From a bacterium (GTDB lineage Bacteria > Elusimicrobiota > Elusimicrobia > Elusimicrobiales > UBA9959), in NCBI GenBank assembly GCA_021811315.1, contig JAJZPF010000003.1, positions 1 through 64,000 on the forward strand: a stretch of 64,000 nt of DNA. The letters run 5' to 3'. The notes beneath the pieces were generated by a model that ran no database searches, was not told the origin of the DNA, and saw only the letters and a program-made list of their open reading frames with translations. The number at the start of each line of letters is the position of its first letter. Position 1 is the stretch's first letter. Positions 1 to 7,851 of the stretch are shown piece after piece. The position numbers and the translations under genes were made by a program.

Positions 1-97
1 TTCGAACTTAATTATAGGCGGGAAAAAAATAAATTTAAAATTTAATTTTCCGGCGGAGAAACTGCGGGCGCTGGCCGGAGCAGCGGATTTAAATTGT

Positions 98-125
98 GCC
101 AAATTTTCCGAGAAGAAAATTTGGC
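98..125 (-). terminator. Hairpin at the 3' end of tRNA-Glu (possible terminator/processing hairpin)
   Basis: A perfect 10-bp inverted repeat (98-107 pairs with 116-125) encloses an 8-nt loop and overlaps the CCA end and discriminator base of tRNA-Glu. On the minus strand it is followed by an AT-rich stretch but not by a clean run of T, so it is not a textbook rho-independent terminator. Positions 1-97 are AT-rich and show no gene. Confidence 0.35.
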
Positions 126-197
126 GGCCCCTACGGGATTCGAACCCGTGATCTCCGCCTTGAGAGGGCGGCGTCCTAACCGCTAGACGAAGAGGCC
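122..197 (-). tRNA. tRNA-Glu (anticodon CUC)
   Basis: The reverse complement folds as a cloverleaf. The acceptor stem GGCCTCT pairs with AGGGGCC. The anticodon stem CCGCC/GGCGG closes the loop CTCTCAA, giving anticodon CTC. The T arm carries GTTCGAATC. The 3' CCA is encoded (122-124). The D-arm sequence TCGTCTAGCGG is typical of glutamate tRNAs. Confidence 0.95.
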
Positions 198-244
198 GTG
201 AAGTAATATTTTAGCAAATACCCGGCGCCGCGGGCAAAAATATA

Positions 245-316
245 AGCCGACTATCGGATTTGAACCGATGACCTACTGTTTACAAAACAGTTGCTCTACC
301 GCTGAGCTAAGTCGGC
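245..316 (-). tRNA. tRNA-Thr (anticodon UGU)
   Basis: The reverse complement has a GCCGACT/AGTCGGC acceptor stem, a D arm with AGCTCAGCGGTAGAGC, an ACTGT/ACAGT anticodon stem with loop TTTGTAA (anticodon TGT) and a T loop GTTCAAATC. The discriminator base is U and CCA is not encoded. It lies 47 nt upstream of tRNA-Glu on the same strand, so the two may be transcribed together. Confidence 0.95.
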
Positions 317-328
317 GACTTCATATAC

Positions 329-334
329 ATTATA
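329..334 (-). promoter_or_regulatory. Candidate -10 box for the tRNA-Thr/tRNA-Glu unit
   Basis: A perfect TATAAT on the minus strand lies 12 nt upstream of the tRNA-Thr 5' end. No good TTGACA-like -35 is visible at 16-18 nt, so this is a partial promoter match only. Confidence 0.4.
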
Positions 335-391
335 AGATTTTTGGAAGCCGCCCGGCTATCGCCAGGGCGCGTCGTCTGCCCGCTGCCCGGC

Positions 392-1327
392 CTAGGCCGC
401 GGCCAGGGCTTCGGCCAGGTTTGCCGGGATCACTACTATGGCCTCGCTGCGGGCGGTGTCTTCGCCGTACTTCAGGTCCAGCGTGATCGCGGCCACGGAG
501 TAGTGCTGCCCGCTGTCCAGCGTATCGCAAAGTGCTTCAAGCAGGAACCGGGGTTCTCCAACCAGGCATTTGGGCGCCGAGGGCAGGAAGCCGTGCTTCA
601 GCTTGTTCGATAAAGCGCTTATGACGGAGTTCAGGATGATGTTCGCTAGCTCCGAGAACAGGAGCTCCTGCGCCTGGTTGAGCCCCGGCAGCTGGGGCAG
701 GCCGAGGAAGCCGAGGGAAACGACGTTTATATCTTCCGGCTTGAAGATGATCATCGAGCTGAAGGGATATTTGCCGCCCACGCTGAAATACACGGCGAGG
801 CCGGAGGCCCCGGAGATAGTGTGGTCGCGGACTATTTCGGCCATGCTTCCGTGCGAGACGCGCACGCTGACCACGGTCCATTTCCCGGCGGAGATGCGGG
901 ACAGCCTTTCCGCGCACCGCTCCATGGCGGCGGCGGCGATCCCCTCGAGCGTGCCGGAGGGGTCCGCCGCCTTCGGGGCCAGCCCGTTCATCAGAACTTT
1001 GAAGTCGTCGAAAGAGAAGGGCTTGCGCAGGACGGCGTGCACGCCTTTATCGTAAAGGCGCTGGTCGATCTCGTCCTGGTCCACCGCGGTGATAACGACC
1101 ACGCGCGCCCGCGGGTCGATCCCCAGGATCTCTTCCAGGACTTCGAGGCCGGACTTTCCCGGCAGGATGATGTCCAGGAAGACCACTTCGGGCTTGAATT
1201 TTGTGAAATATTCCAGGGCGGTCTCGCCGTTCTCGGCTTCCGCCACGACTTCATGCCCCAGTTTGGCCAGCAGGGCCTTAATAGTGTGCCTGGTAAGCGC
1301 GTTATCTTCAACCAGAAGTACTTTCAT
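392..1327 (-). CDS. Response regulator with C-terminal CheX/CheC-like domain
   Basis: This 311-aa protein has an N-terminal receiver domain (about 1-115) with the acidic pair E7/D8, phospho-acceptor D52, T80 and K102 followed by proline. A linker leads to a region (about 130-305) resembling the CheX/CheC phosphatase-like fold, including SELANIILNSV at 225-235, which matches the E-x2-N signature. I chose ATG 1327 because GGAAGG sits 6-7 nt upstream; an in-frame TTG at 1345 is less likely. Receiver-CheX fusions are expected to act in chemotaxis-like or phospho-relay signalling, possibly as phosphatases. There is no chemotaxis operon next to it. The neighbours are tRNAs downstream and the divergent DJ-1 gene upstream. 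Confidence 0.8.
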   Translation of the reverse strand: MKVLLVEDNALTRHTIKALLAKLGHEVVAEAENGETALEYFTKFKPEVVFLDIILPGKSGLEVLEEILGIDPRARVVVITAVDQDEIDQRLYDKGVHAVLRKPFSFDDFKVLMNGLAPKAADPSGTLEGIAAAAMERCAERLSRISAGKWTVVSVRVSHGSMAEIVRDHTISGASGLAVYFSVGGKYPFSSMIIFKPEDINVVSLGFLGLPQLPGLNQAQELLFSELANIILNSVISALSNKLKHGFLPSAPKCLVGEPRFLLEALCDTLDSGQHYSVAAITLDLKYGEDTARSEAIVVIPANLAEALAAA

Positions 1328-1451
1328 GTATCCTTCCCCTTGCAATGGACTTCTGCCCCCTGGAACAGAGCGAACAATTATGAAGCTACTACGTATAATA
1401 CAATAACTTGAGCATTGCGACTATATAGCCGAAAGCGGGAGGGAGGCCATA

Positions 1452-1482
1452 TTGCGGCATACCTGCCGCGAATTGTTATAAT
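1452..1482 (+). promoter_or_regulatory. Candidate promoter of the DJ-1/PfpI gene
   Basis: TATAAT at 1477-1482 is preceded by TTGCGG at 1452-1457 with a 19-nt spacer, which is slightly long. The transcript would start near 1489, 10-12 nt before the ATG, and would carry the strong ribosome site GGGGAGG. The 173-nt gap upstream (1328-1500) separates two divergent genes and has no other clear content. Confidence 0.4.
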
Positions 1483-1500
1483 TGGCCTTGGGGAGGAACC

Positions 1501-2007
1501 ATGAAAAAAATAGCGATGTTCATAGCTTTCCAGGGCTTCCGTGACGAGGAATATACGGAGCCTAAAAAAATTCTCGAGGCCGCCGGGCATAAGGTGGTCA
1601 CCGTTTCCACGGCGAAGGGCGAGGCCAGGGGTAAGTTCAGGGCCGTAGCCCGGGTGGATAAGACCATAGGGGAGATAAACCCGGCCGAGTACGACGCGCT
1701 CGCGCTGGTGGGCGGGCCGGGGGCGCTGGAGCACCTGGATACGCCGGAGGTCCACGCCTTGTTCAAAAAAGGCATGGAGCTGGGCAAGGTGATAGGCTCG
1801 ATCTGCATCTCGCCGGTGGCGCTCGCTCACGCGGGGCTCCTGAAGGGCAGGAAAGTCACCTGCTGGCCCGAAGGCGCGGCGGAGGTCGTGAAGGGCGGCG
1901 GGGAATATACCGGCGCGGAGGTAGAGACGGACGGGAAGCTTGTAACCGCGAGCGGCCCCGTTCCGGCCAAAGAATACGGCAAAGCGCTTGTTGAAGCTCT
2001 GAAGTGA
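1501..2007 (+). CDS. DJ-1/PfpI family protein
   Basis: This 168-aa single-domain protein is of the DJ-1/PfpI class I amidotransferase-like family. The nucleophile elbow GSICISP places Cys at 102, and E16/E17 in RDEEY sits where the family has its conserved acidic residue near the thiol. The GGPGALEHL segment (71-79) is typical. The histidine that usually follows the cysteine in PfpI proteases is isoleucine here, so a stress chaperone, deglycase or glyoxalase-type role is more likely than protease, but activity cannot be told from sequence. It has a strong GGGGAGG ribosome site and is followed after 7 nt by the cytochrome-b5-like gene, suggesting cotranscription. Confidence 0.85.
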   Translation: MKKIAMFIAFQGFRDEEYTEPKKILEAAGHKVVTVSTAKGEARGKFRAVARVDKTIGEINPAEYDALALVGGPGALEHLDTPEVHALFKKGMELGKVIGSICISPVALAHAGLLKGRKVTCWPEGAAEVVKGGGEYTGAEVETDGKLVTASGPVPAKEYGKALVEALK

Positions 2008-2014
2008 GGAAAAA

Positions 2015-2734
2015 ATGAAAACATCGGCAATTTTATTGGCGCTCGCTCTTCTTTCGGGAAGGGCGGCGGCGCAGGAGCAGGGGAAAACGGCGTCCGAAGA
2101 CGCCTGGAAATCCCGCACGTTCACGGCCGCGGAGCTGCAAAAATATAACGGCAAGGACGGGACGCCCGCTTACGCGGCGGTGGACGGGATAGTTTACGAC
2201 CTTTCCAAAGCTAAATTCTGGAAGGACGGCCGGCATATGAAGCTGCATAGCGCCGGAACCGACCTGAGCTCCGCTATTCACAGCAAGGCCGCGAAGCTCA
2301 TGCACAAAGACAGGCCGGTGCTTGAAAAAGTCCCGAAGGTGGGCGTGATGGAGGGTTTAGGCGCGGCGAAGCCCGTAGCCGCCGCCCCGGCTGCCGAAAC
2401 AAAGCCGGCGGCAGTTCCGGCGCCCGCGGTGCAGAGGCCCGCGCCGCCCGCCGAACCGTCGCCTGCGAACACCGCGCCGGAGGCGGCCCCGCAGGAGGCC
2501 GCGAAAGCGCCGCTGGCCGCCCTGCACAAGGTTACGAAAGAGGAGCTGGGGCGGGAAACTTCCTGCCCGGTCACAGGGGAGAAAATAAAGGTTTCGGAGA
2601 AGACGCCGGCCCTGGATTTCAAGGGAAAAACTTACTATTTTTCAAGCCTGTCCAGCCTGCAGAAGTTCAGCAAGGACCCCGCGAAGCTGCTGAAAGACAG
2701 GGCCGGAGCGCTGTTCAAGAAAAAGAAAAGCTGA
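2015..2734 (+). CDS. Exported cytochrome-b5-like / YHS domain protein
   Basis: The 239-aa product starts with a signal peptide (about 1-20, cut near AAAQ). Residues about 33-112 resemble the cytochrome b5-like heme/steroid-binding fold: FTAAELQKYNGKDGTPAY, then VDGIVYDLSKAKFWKDGRH. A proline/alanine-rich linker (about 115-168) follows. The C-terminal part (about 174-230) looks like a YHS/TRASH-type domain, with CPVTGEKI and YYFSSLSSLQKFSKDPAKLL. I infer a periplasmic heme- or metal-handling protein; this domain pair is not one I can assign to a known system. It follows the DJ-1 gene by 7 nt, and its last 20 nt overlap the convergent aroA. Confidence 0.75.
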   Translation: MKTSAILLALALLSGRAAAQEQGKTASEDAWKSRTFTAAELQKYNGKDGTPAYAAVDGIVYDLSKAKFWKDGRHMKLHSAGTDLSSAIHSKAAKLMHKDRPVLEKVPKVGVMEGLGAAKPVAAAPAAETKPAAVPAPAVQRPAPPAEPSPANTAPEAAPQEAAKAPLAALHKVTKEELGRETSCPVTGEKIKVSEKTPALDFKGKTYYFSSLSSLQKFSKDPAKLLKDRAGALFKKKKS

Positions 2735-3959
2735 AGGTCTTTTTAAAGTCGTTCCAGAAACCCGGGTATGATTTGTTCACGCAGCCCGGGTTTTTTATTT
2801 CCAGCCCGGGGCAGACTAGCGCCGCGGCCGCCGCCGCCATGGCTATGCGGTGGTCGCCGAAGGTCTCCACCGGCCTGACCGCCGAAAAAGAAGGCCGGCC
2901 GGTTATCTTCATCGCGCCTTTGCCGTAGGAGGCTTTTACGCCCAGCGAGGCCAGGAGCGCCAGGGTGCTCTCTATCCGGTCGGATTCTTTCGCGCGCAGG
3001 CTCTCTATCCCGTTTATGACCGTTATCCCGCGCGCGCGGCCGGCGAGCAGGGCCAGGAGCGGGACTTCGTCTATCATCGCGGGTATTTCTTCCGGCCTTA
3101 CCGTCCTGGCTTTAAGGGCGGAGGGCAGGACTTCTATTCCGCCGTAAGGTTCGGGGAAAGAAGAGGCGATTTCCGGCTTCAGGACGGCTCCCATTTTTTG
3201 CAGGGCCTTTATAAAGCCGAGGCGCGCGGGGTTGAGCCCGCAGGAATCGATCCTGAGGGCCTCCCCGGAGAGGAGCGCGGCGGCTATGAACGGGGCGGCC
3301 GAAGAAATATCGCCGGGTATGGAGAAGGGGCGGGCTGTAAGCGGGCCCGGCGCGAGGTTTATCCTGGGGCCCTGCGTTCCGAGGGCGGCGCCCATCAGGG
3401 CGAGCAGCCGCTCGGTATGGTCCCGGGTCTGGACCTTCTCCGTTATTTCCAGCGGCTTGCCGGCGTAGAGCCCGGCCAGGAGCAGGGCGGATTTTATCTG
3501 CGCGCTTTTCACGCCGGAAATTTTCCCGCCTTTCAGCTTCGCGGGTTTTATGGAAAGAGGCAGCAGGCCGTTCTTTGTTTTGATCCCGGCGCCGAGATTG
3601 TTGAGGGCTCCGGCCAGCTCGCCCATCGGCCTTTTCAGCAGCGAGCCGCGGCCGGCGATCGTGGAGGGGAAATTCTGTCCGGCCAGGATCCCGGCAAGGA
3701 GGCGCGCGAGCGCTCCCGACTCTCCCGCGTCCAGCGCCCCGGCTGGCTTTTCAAGGCCGCGCAGGCCCCGGCCTTCCACTACAAGGGCGTTGCCTTCAGG
3801 GAGGATCTTTACGCCCAGGGCTTTCAGGCAGCGGACGGCGGCCTCGGTATCCTCGCAGGCCAGCGGGTTCTCTATGCGCGCGCTGCCGGACGCGATAGCT
3901 GAGAGCAGAAGCGCCCTTATGGTCATCGATTTATCCGGCGGCGGCGTGTAGCTCTTCAT
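2715..3959 (-). CDS. aroA: 3-phosphoshikimate 1-carboxyvinyltransferase (EPSP synthase)
   Basis: AroA transfers the enolpyruvyl group of PEP to shikimate-3-phosphate, the sixth shikimate-pathway step. The 414-aa protein shows PPDKSMTIRALLLS near the N-terminus (substrate lysine), GRGSLLKRPMGEL (PEP-binding arginine), MIDEVPLLALLA (catalytic aspartate), SLRAKESDRI and FGDHRIAMA. I start it at ATG 3959, whose ATG overlaps the TGA of aroQ (ATGA); a start 72 nt further upstream would add residues with no family counterpart. It is the last gene of the aromatic operon. Its final codons encode an odd FSFSFS tail that overlaps the convergent cytochrome-b5-like gene by 20 nt. Confidence 0.95.
   Translation of the reverse strand: MKSYTPPPDKSMTIRALLLSAIASGSARIENPLACEDTEAAVRCLKALGVKILPEGNALVVEGRGLRGLEKPAGALDAGESGALARLLAGILAGQNFPSTIAGRGSLLKRPMGELAGALNNLGAGIKTKNGLLPLSIKPAKLKGGKISGVKSAQIKSALLLAGLYAGKPLEITEKVQTRDHTERLLALMGAALGTQGPRINLAPGPLTARPFSIPGDISSAAPFIAAALLSGEALRIDSCGLNPARLGFIKALQKMGAVLKPEIASSFPEPYGGIEVLPSALKARTVRPEEIPAMIDEVPLLALLAGRARGITVINGIESLRAKESDRIESTLALLASLGVKASYGKGAMKITGRPSFSAVRPVETFGDHRIAMAAAAAALVCPGLEIKNPGCVNKSYPGFWNDFKKTFSFSFS
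2758..2796 (+). terminator. Candidate rho-independent terminator nested in the aroA 3' end
   Basis: AAACCCGGG (2758-2766) pairs perfectly with CCCGGGTTT (2785-2793) across an 18-nt loop and runs into TTTTTTATTT. It lies 24 nt past the stop of the plus-strand cytochrome-b5-like gene while also being aroA coding sequence on the other strand. The long loop lowers confidence. Confidence 0.5.
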
Positions 3960-4384
3960 TTTAATTCCGAGCAGAAATCCAGGGCTTTGAAATAAGAGAG
4001 CGGGCCCTGGCCCTTGAACTGGGCGCGGCATACGGGCTTGATGACCGAGATCCTGCGGAAGGGCTCGCGCTTTGAAATATCGCTCAGATGCACTTCCACG
4101 GCGGGGAGCCCGAGCGCCTCGATAGCGTCGCGGATGGCGTAGCTGTAATGCGTGTAAGCCGCCGGGTTGATCACCAGCGCTTCGGCCCAGCCGGCATTTG
4201 CGGTTAGCAGGTCTATTATCCCGCCTTCCGAATTGCTCTGGAAGGCCCTGATCTTCATCCCGAGCCCCGCCGCGTGCTTTTTTATGTCCAGGTCGAGCCG
4301 GGCAAGCGTGGCCGTGCCGTAAATTTCCGGATTGCGCCTTCCCAGCAAATGCATGTTCGGGCCGTGGATCACCAGGACGTTCAT
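3956..4384 (-). CDS. aroQ: 3-dehydroquinate dehydratase, type II
   Basis: This 142-aa enzyme, near the usual 140-150 aa, removes water from 3-dehydroquinate to give 3-dehydroshikimate. It has the N-terminal GPNMHLLGRRNPEIYG with the catalytic tyrosine, QSNSEGGIIDLL, INPAAYTHYS and EVHLSDISKREPFR with the catalytic histidine. It is the trans-acting type II enzyme, unrelated to the type I AroD. It sits between aroB and aroA with ATGA overlaps on both sides, so translation is probably coupled. Confidence 0.96.
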   Translation of the reverse strand: MNVLVIHGPNMHLLGRRNPEIYGTATLARLDLDIKKHAAGLGMKIRAFQSNSEGGIIDLLTANAGWAEALVINPAAYTHYSYAIRDAIEALGLPAVEVHLSDISKREPFRRISVIKPVCRAQFKGQGPLSYFKALDFCSELK

Positions 4385-5472
4385 TTTAAAGCTCCTTCGA
4401 AGGCTTTCTTCAGCAGCGCCGGCTTCAGGTTCTCAGCGGCGTGGAGGCGGCCGGGGGCTTTTATAAGCAGGAAGCGGTTCCCGGCCCCGCGCGCTTTTTT
4501 GTCCCTCGAGACCAGGCTAAGGAACCTGCGGAAGTCCCGGCGTACGGAAGCGGCGGGCGGCAGGCGGAGGGCGCCGAGCAGGGAGTCCAGCCCGGAGAAA
4601 GCTTCGCGCCCGAGCAGGCCGGCCTCGCGCGAGGCGATCAGGGCGAAGCGCAGGCCGCGCGCCACCGCCTCGCCGTGCGGCAGGCGGCCGCCGGACATCG
4701 CCTCGAAAGCGTGCCCGGCGGTATGGCCGAAATTGAGGGCCTCCCGGCTGCCGTTCTCGTCGCGCTCGTCCTTCGCCACCAGCTTGAGCTTATAGGCGGC
4801 GCAGGCGCTTACGCAGGCGGTCAGGGCGGACTTGTCCCCGGCGAGGGTTTTGGAAAGATGGCCTTCTATCGCGCGCCTCAAAGTTCCGGGGCCTATCATC
4901 GCGTATTTCACCAGCTCGCCGCCGCCGGAGCGCAGCTCGGCGTGGGGCAGGGAGTCGAGGAAAGCGGTGTCGCAGACGGCCAGGGCCGGCTGGTGGAAAG
5001 TCCCGGCGATGTTCTTCGCGCCGCCGAGGTTCACCGCCGTCTTGCCGCCCAGGCCGGCGTCGATCTGCGCCAGGAAAGTGGTCGGGACGCTGATCCAGTT
5101 TATGCCGCGCATATAGATGGAGGCGGCGAAACCGGCCAGGTCCGTGACGGCACCGCCGCCGCAGGCGATGATAAGGGAACTGCGCGAAAAGCCTTTCTCG
5201 AAAAGGAAAGAGCAGAGCTTCCCGGCCTGCTCGAGCGTCTTGGCCTTTTCGGAAGGCGGGAGCCAGAAATAGGAGTGCGGGACCCCGCCCTCCGGGAACA
5301 GAGCAAGGGCCCTGGCCCGCAGGCTGGGCGGCGCGTCGGTACCGGTGACCAGGCAGATCTTGTCCGCCGGTTTGAACAGGGCGGGGAAGTCCGACGGGAT
5401 GTCCGCAAGTTCGCGGCCCAGCGCGGCTTTTATGGTCTTTGAGCTCCGGATGGGGAAATTGAATGTTTTCAT
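4381..5472 (-). CDS. aroB: 3-dehydroquinate synthase
   Basis: AroB cyclises DAHP to 3-dehydroquinate using NAD and a divalent metal. The 363-aa protein carries the NAD-binding ACGGGAVTDLAGF, the long signature PTTFLAQIDAGLGGK, GELVKYAMI with a metal-ligand glutamate, and ALNFGHTAGHAFE with metal-ligand histidines. Start ATG 5472 overlaps the aroK stop (ATGA), and its own stop overlaps the aroQ start the same way. Second committed step of the pathway. Confidence 0.96.
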   Translation of the reverse strand: MKTFNFPIRSSKTIKAALGRELADIPSDFPALFKPADKICLVTGTDAPPSLRARALALFPEGGVPHSYFWLPPSEKAKTLEQAGKLCSFLFEKGFSRSSLIIACGGGAVTDLAGFAASIYMRGINWISVPTTFLAQIDAGLGGKTAVNLGGAKNIAGTFHQPALAVCDTAFLDSLPHAELRSGGGELVKYAMIGPGTLRRAIEGHLSKTLAGDKSALTACVSACAAYKLKLVAKDERDENGSREALNFGHTAGHAFEAMSGGRLPHGEAVARGLRFALIASREAGLLGREAFSGLDSLLGALRLPPAASVRRDFRRFLSLVSRDKKARGAGNRFLLIKAPGRLHAAENLKPALLKKAFEGALK

Positions 5473-6017
5473 AGTTTCAGCGCTCTTTTTATTTTTTTCG
5501 CGGCCTGCGCGGGGGTGGTCCCCCCGGTGGAGACCGTCAGGCCCGCGCGGCGGTAGAAATCCAGCCGCCTCTCGTAAAGTTTTTTAGCCCGCGCGGCGGC
5601 CCGCTCCCAGGTCCCGTCGAGCAGCGGCCTGCCGGGGCGTTCCGTCCTCAGCCTTTTCACCAGTTCTGGCCAGGGGCAGTGAAGAAAAACCGTCTCCCCG
5701 GTCCTTTTCAGCAGCCCTTCCCAGCGCCTGGAAGGATAAACGCCGCCGCCGAGCGCTATGACCTGCCCGCCCCGCGCCGAAAGCTCTTTTACCAGGGCCG
5801 CTTCCAGGCGCCTGAAAGCGCCCAGGCCGTCCCTCCTGATGATAACAGCCAGCCGCTCGCCTGTTTTTTTTCTCAACAGGGCGTCGCTGTCCCTGAAAGG
5901 CCGCCGCAGGGCGCGCGCGAGGAGGGCGCCGGCGGTGGTTTTCCCGGCGCACATGAAGCCCGTAAGATAAATGTTCCTTACAGCCGGGCCAGGATCCTTC
6001 CGGTTTTTTTGCGCCAT
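5469..6017 (-). CDS. aroK: Shikimate kinase
   Basis: This 182-aa P-loop kinase phosphorylates shikimate at the 3-hydroxyl. It shows the Walker A motif GFMCAGKTT near residue 20, FRDSDALLRKKTG with the shikimate-binding DxD, FRRLEAALVKEL, the ALGGGVY glycine motif and ERPGRPLL in the lid region. The ATG at 6017 lies inside the aroC 3' end, giving a 40-nt overlap; the extra N-terminal residues before the P-loop are basic and polar. Its TGA overlaps the aroB ATG. Confidence 0.94.
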   Translation of the reverse strand: MAQKNRKDPGPAVRNIYLTGFMCAGKTTAGALLARALRRPFRDSDALLRKKTGERLAVIIRRDGLGAFRRLEAALVKELSARGGQVIALGGGVYPSRRWEGLLKRTGETVFLHCPWPELVKRLRTERPGRPLLDGTWERAAARAKKLYERRLDFYRRAGLTVSTGGTTPAQAAKKIKRALKL

Positions 6018-7000
6018 TCTTTCACCCGCAGTTCCAGTTCCGAAAATGAATCCCCGCCGAATTTCTCCAGCAGGGCCCCGGCCAGCTCGAGCGCGGCCGC
6101 GTGTTCGCCCACCACGGCCGCGGCGAACACCGCCGTGGTGTCGGAGGTCTTAGAGATAGAAAGCTTTTTCCGGAAAGTCTTCAGGTCGGTGGAAAGCGTG
6201 CCGGCGGGCAGCCCAGGCACCGGCTTTACCGCGCAGCGCAGGACGAGCGCGCGGCCATTGGTCATGCCGCCGTCCAGCCCGCCTGAAAGCTCTGGGTTCT
6301 TCGAAGCCTGGATGCCTCCGGTCGAAGCCAGGCTGAAGCCGCCGCCGACTTCGAAGCCTTTAACGCCGTTGATCCCCATGAGCGCCGCCCCGAGGCGGGC
6401 GCCGAGGCGGTGGTCCCATTGCGCGAACCCGCCCAGCCCGGCCGGCAGGTTTTCCACCGTTACTTCGAAGGTACCGCCCAGCGTGTCGCCGGCACGGCGC
6501 GCCTGGAGAATTTTATCGGCGGCCGTTTGCGCGGTCAGGATATGCGTCCCGCCAAGGCTGATGACCCGCGAATTAATGTTTATATCCAGCAGCTCGTGCA
6601 GGCGCAGGGCGAAAGAGCCCAGGGCGGAGCGCATCGCGGTTTCGCGCGCGCTCGCGCGCTCGCGTATGAGCGAGGCGTTAAGCAGCCCGTACTTGAGCAT
6701 GCCGGGCAGGTCCGCGTGGCCGGGGCGCGGCAGGCTCGACGGGGCCGGCAGGCCGCGGCCGGTATTGCGGATGAGCAGGCTGATCGGAGCGCCGGTGGTG
6801 ATATTGCCGCTGAGACCGGAAATTATCTCGAATTCGTCCTTTTCCACGGCCTGGCGCGCGCTGCGCCCCGGGGCCTGCCGGCGGCGGCGGAGCTGGGCCG
6901 CGATATAGCCGGGCGCGATCTTTACCCCGGCCGGAAAGCCTTCGAGTATGCCTGATAGATATTCGCCGTGCGATTCGCCGGCGGTGAGATAGCGCAGCAT
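5978..7000 (-). CDS. aroC: Chorismate synthase
   Basis: AroC converts EPSP to chorismate with reduced FMN. The 340-aa product has the family signatures GESHGEYLSGILEGFP at the N-terminus, RPGHADLPGMLKYG, RASARETAMR and, toward the C-terminus, the GGMTNGRAL region with DLKTFRKKL. Length is close to the usual 350-390 aa. It begins 1 nt after the aroE stop and overlaps the start of aroK by 40 nt. Confidence 0.96.
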   Translation of the reverse strand: MLRYLTAGESHGEYLSGILEGFPAGVKIAPGYIAAQLRRRRQAPGRSARQAVEKDEFEIISGLSGNITTGAPISLLIRNTGRGLPAPSSLPRPGHADLPGMLKYGLLNASLIRERASARETAMRSALGSFALRLHELLDININSRVISLGGTHILTAQTAADKILQARRAGDTLGGTFEVTVENLPAGLGGFAQWDHRLGARLGAALMGINGVKGFEVGGGFSLASTGGIQASKNPELSGGLDGGMTNGRALVLRCAVKPVPGLPAGTLSTDLKTFRKKLSISKTSDTTAVFAAAVVGEHAAALELAGALLEKFGGDSFSELELRVKEWRKKTGRILARL

Positions 7001-7001
7001 T

Positions 7002-7850
7002 TTATTCCCCCTGCCCGAGTTTTTCCCTGAGAAGCTTCAGGGCCTCCCTGGTAAATTCTACAATATCGCCCCCCGGGAGGCCCGTCCAGAATTTAAGAGA
7101 AAGGGCCGCCTGTCCTACCAGGATCTCCAGGCCGTCTATGGTCGAGGCGCCGGCCGCCGCGGCGGTTTTTACGAACTCCGTGCCGCCCGGCGCGTAGGCC
7201 AGGTCGAGGAAGAGGTCCCCGGGTTTCGGTTTTACCGGCGGTTTTCCCGGCGCGTACATCCCGAGCGGGGTAGCGTTCACGAAAATTTCAGCCGGGCTTT
7301 CGGGCAGGGAGAAGGGGGCGGTTGAAAAAGAGGTCCCGGGGAAAGCTTCCGCCAGGTTCCCGGCCAGTCCGAGCGCCGCGGCGCGGTTCCTCGCGCGGAA
7401 GGTCACCGAGGCCGCCCTGGAGCGCCCGAGGGCCCAGCCCGCGGCGCCCGCCGCGCCGCCGGAGCCGAAGATTACGGCGTTCTTCCCGGCCGGCTTCGCT
7501 CCGCTTTCTTCCAGGGCGCGGACTATAGCGGCCGCGTCGGTATTGAGCCCCTCAAGGCCCAGCCTGCCGAAGCGCACCGCATTGACCGCCCTTATATCGC
7601 GCGAGGCCGGGTCGGGCGAATTAAGCATTTTGAAAACGGCCTGTTTGTGGGGTATGGTGACGTTAAAGCCGGACCAGCCTTCGGACCTGAGCGCCTTGAT
7701 GACAGAGGCCAGTTCGGCCGCGCCGCACTCCCGGGGCTCGTAGGTTATCTCTTCTCCGGTGAGGCGCGAAAAGATCCGGAAGATCTCCGGGGAAAGGGAC
7801 CTGGAAAGCGGGAGGCCCAGCAGGCCGGCTTTTATCTGCTTTTTTTGCAC
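7002..7850 (-). CDS. aroE: Shikimate 5-dehydrogenase
   Basis: AroE reduces 3-dehydroshikimate to shikimate with NADPH. The 282-aa protein shows LPLSRSLSPEIF (substrate site), GFNVTIPHKQ with the catalytic lysine, GLNTDA, the nucleotide-binding FGSGGAAGAAGW, FVNATPLGM and GLEILVGQAALSLKFWTG. The start is GTG at 7850, 1 nt past the stop of the DAHP synthase gene, with GGAAAA just upstream. Confidence 0.95.
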   Translation of the reverse strand: MQKKQIKAGLLGLPLSRSLSPEIFRIFSRLTGEEITYEPRECGAAELASVIKALRSEGWSGFNVTIPHKQAVFKMLNSPDPASRDIRAVNAVRFGRLGLEGLNTDAAAIVRALEESGAKPAGKNAVIFGSGGAAGAAGWALGRSRAASVTFRARNRAAALGLAGNLAEAFPGTSFSTAPFSLPESPAEIFVNATPLGMYAPGKPPVKPKPGDLFLDLAYAPGGTEFVKTAAAAGASTIDGLEILVGQAALSLKFWTGLPGGDIVEFTREALKLLREKLGQGE

Positions 7851-7851
7851 T

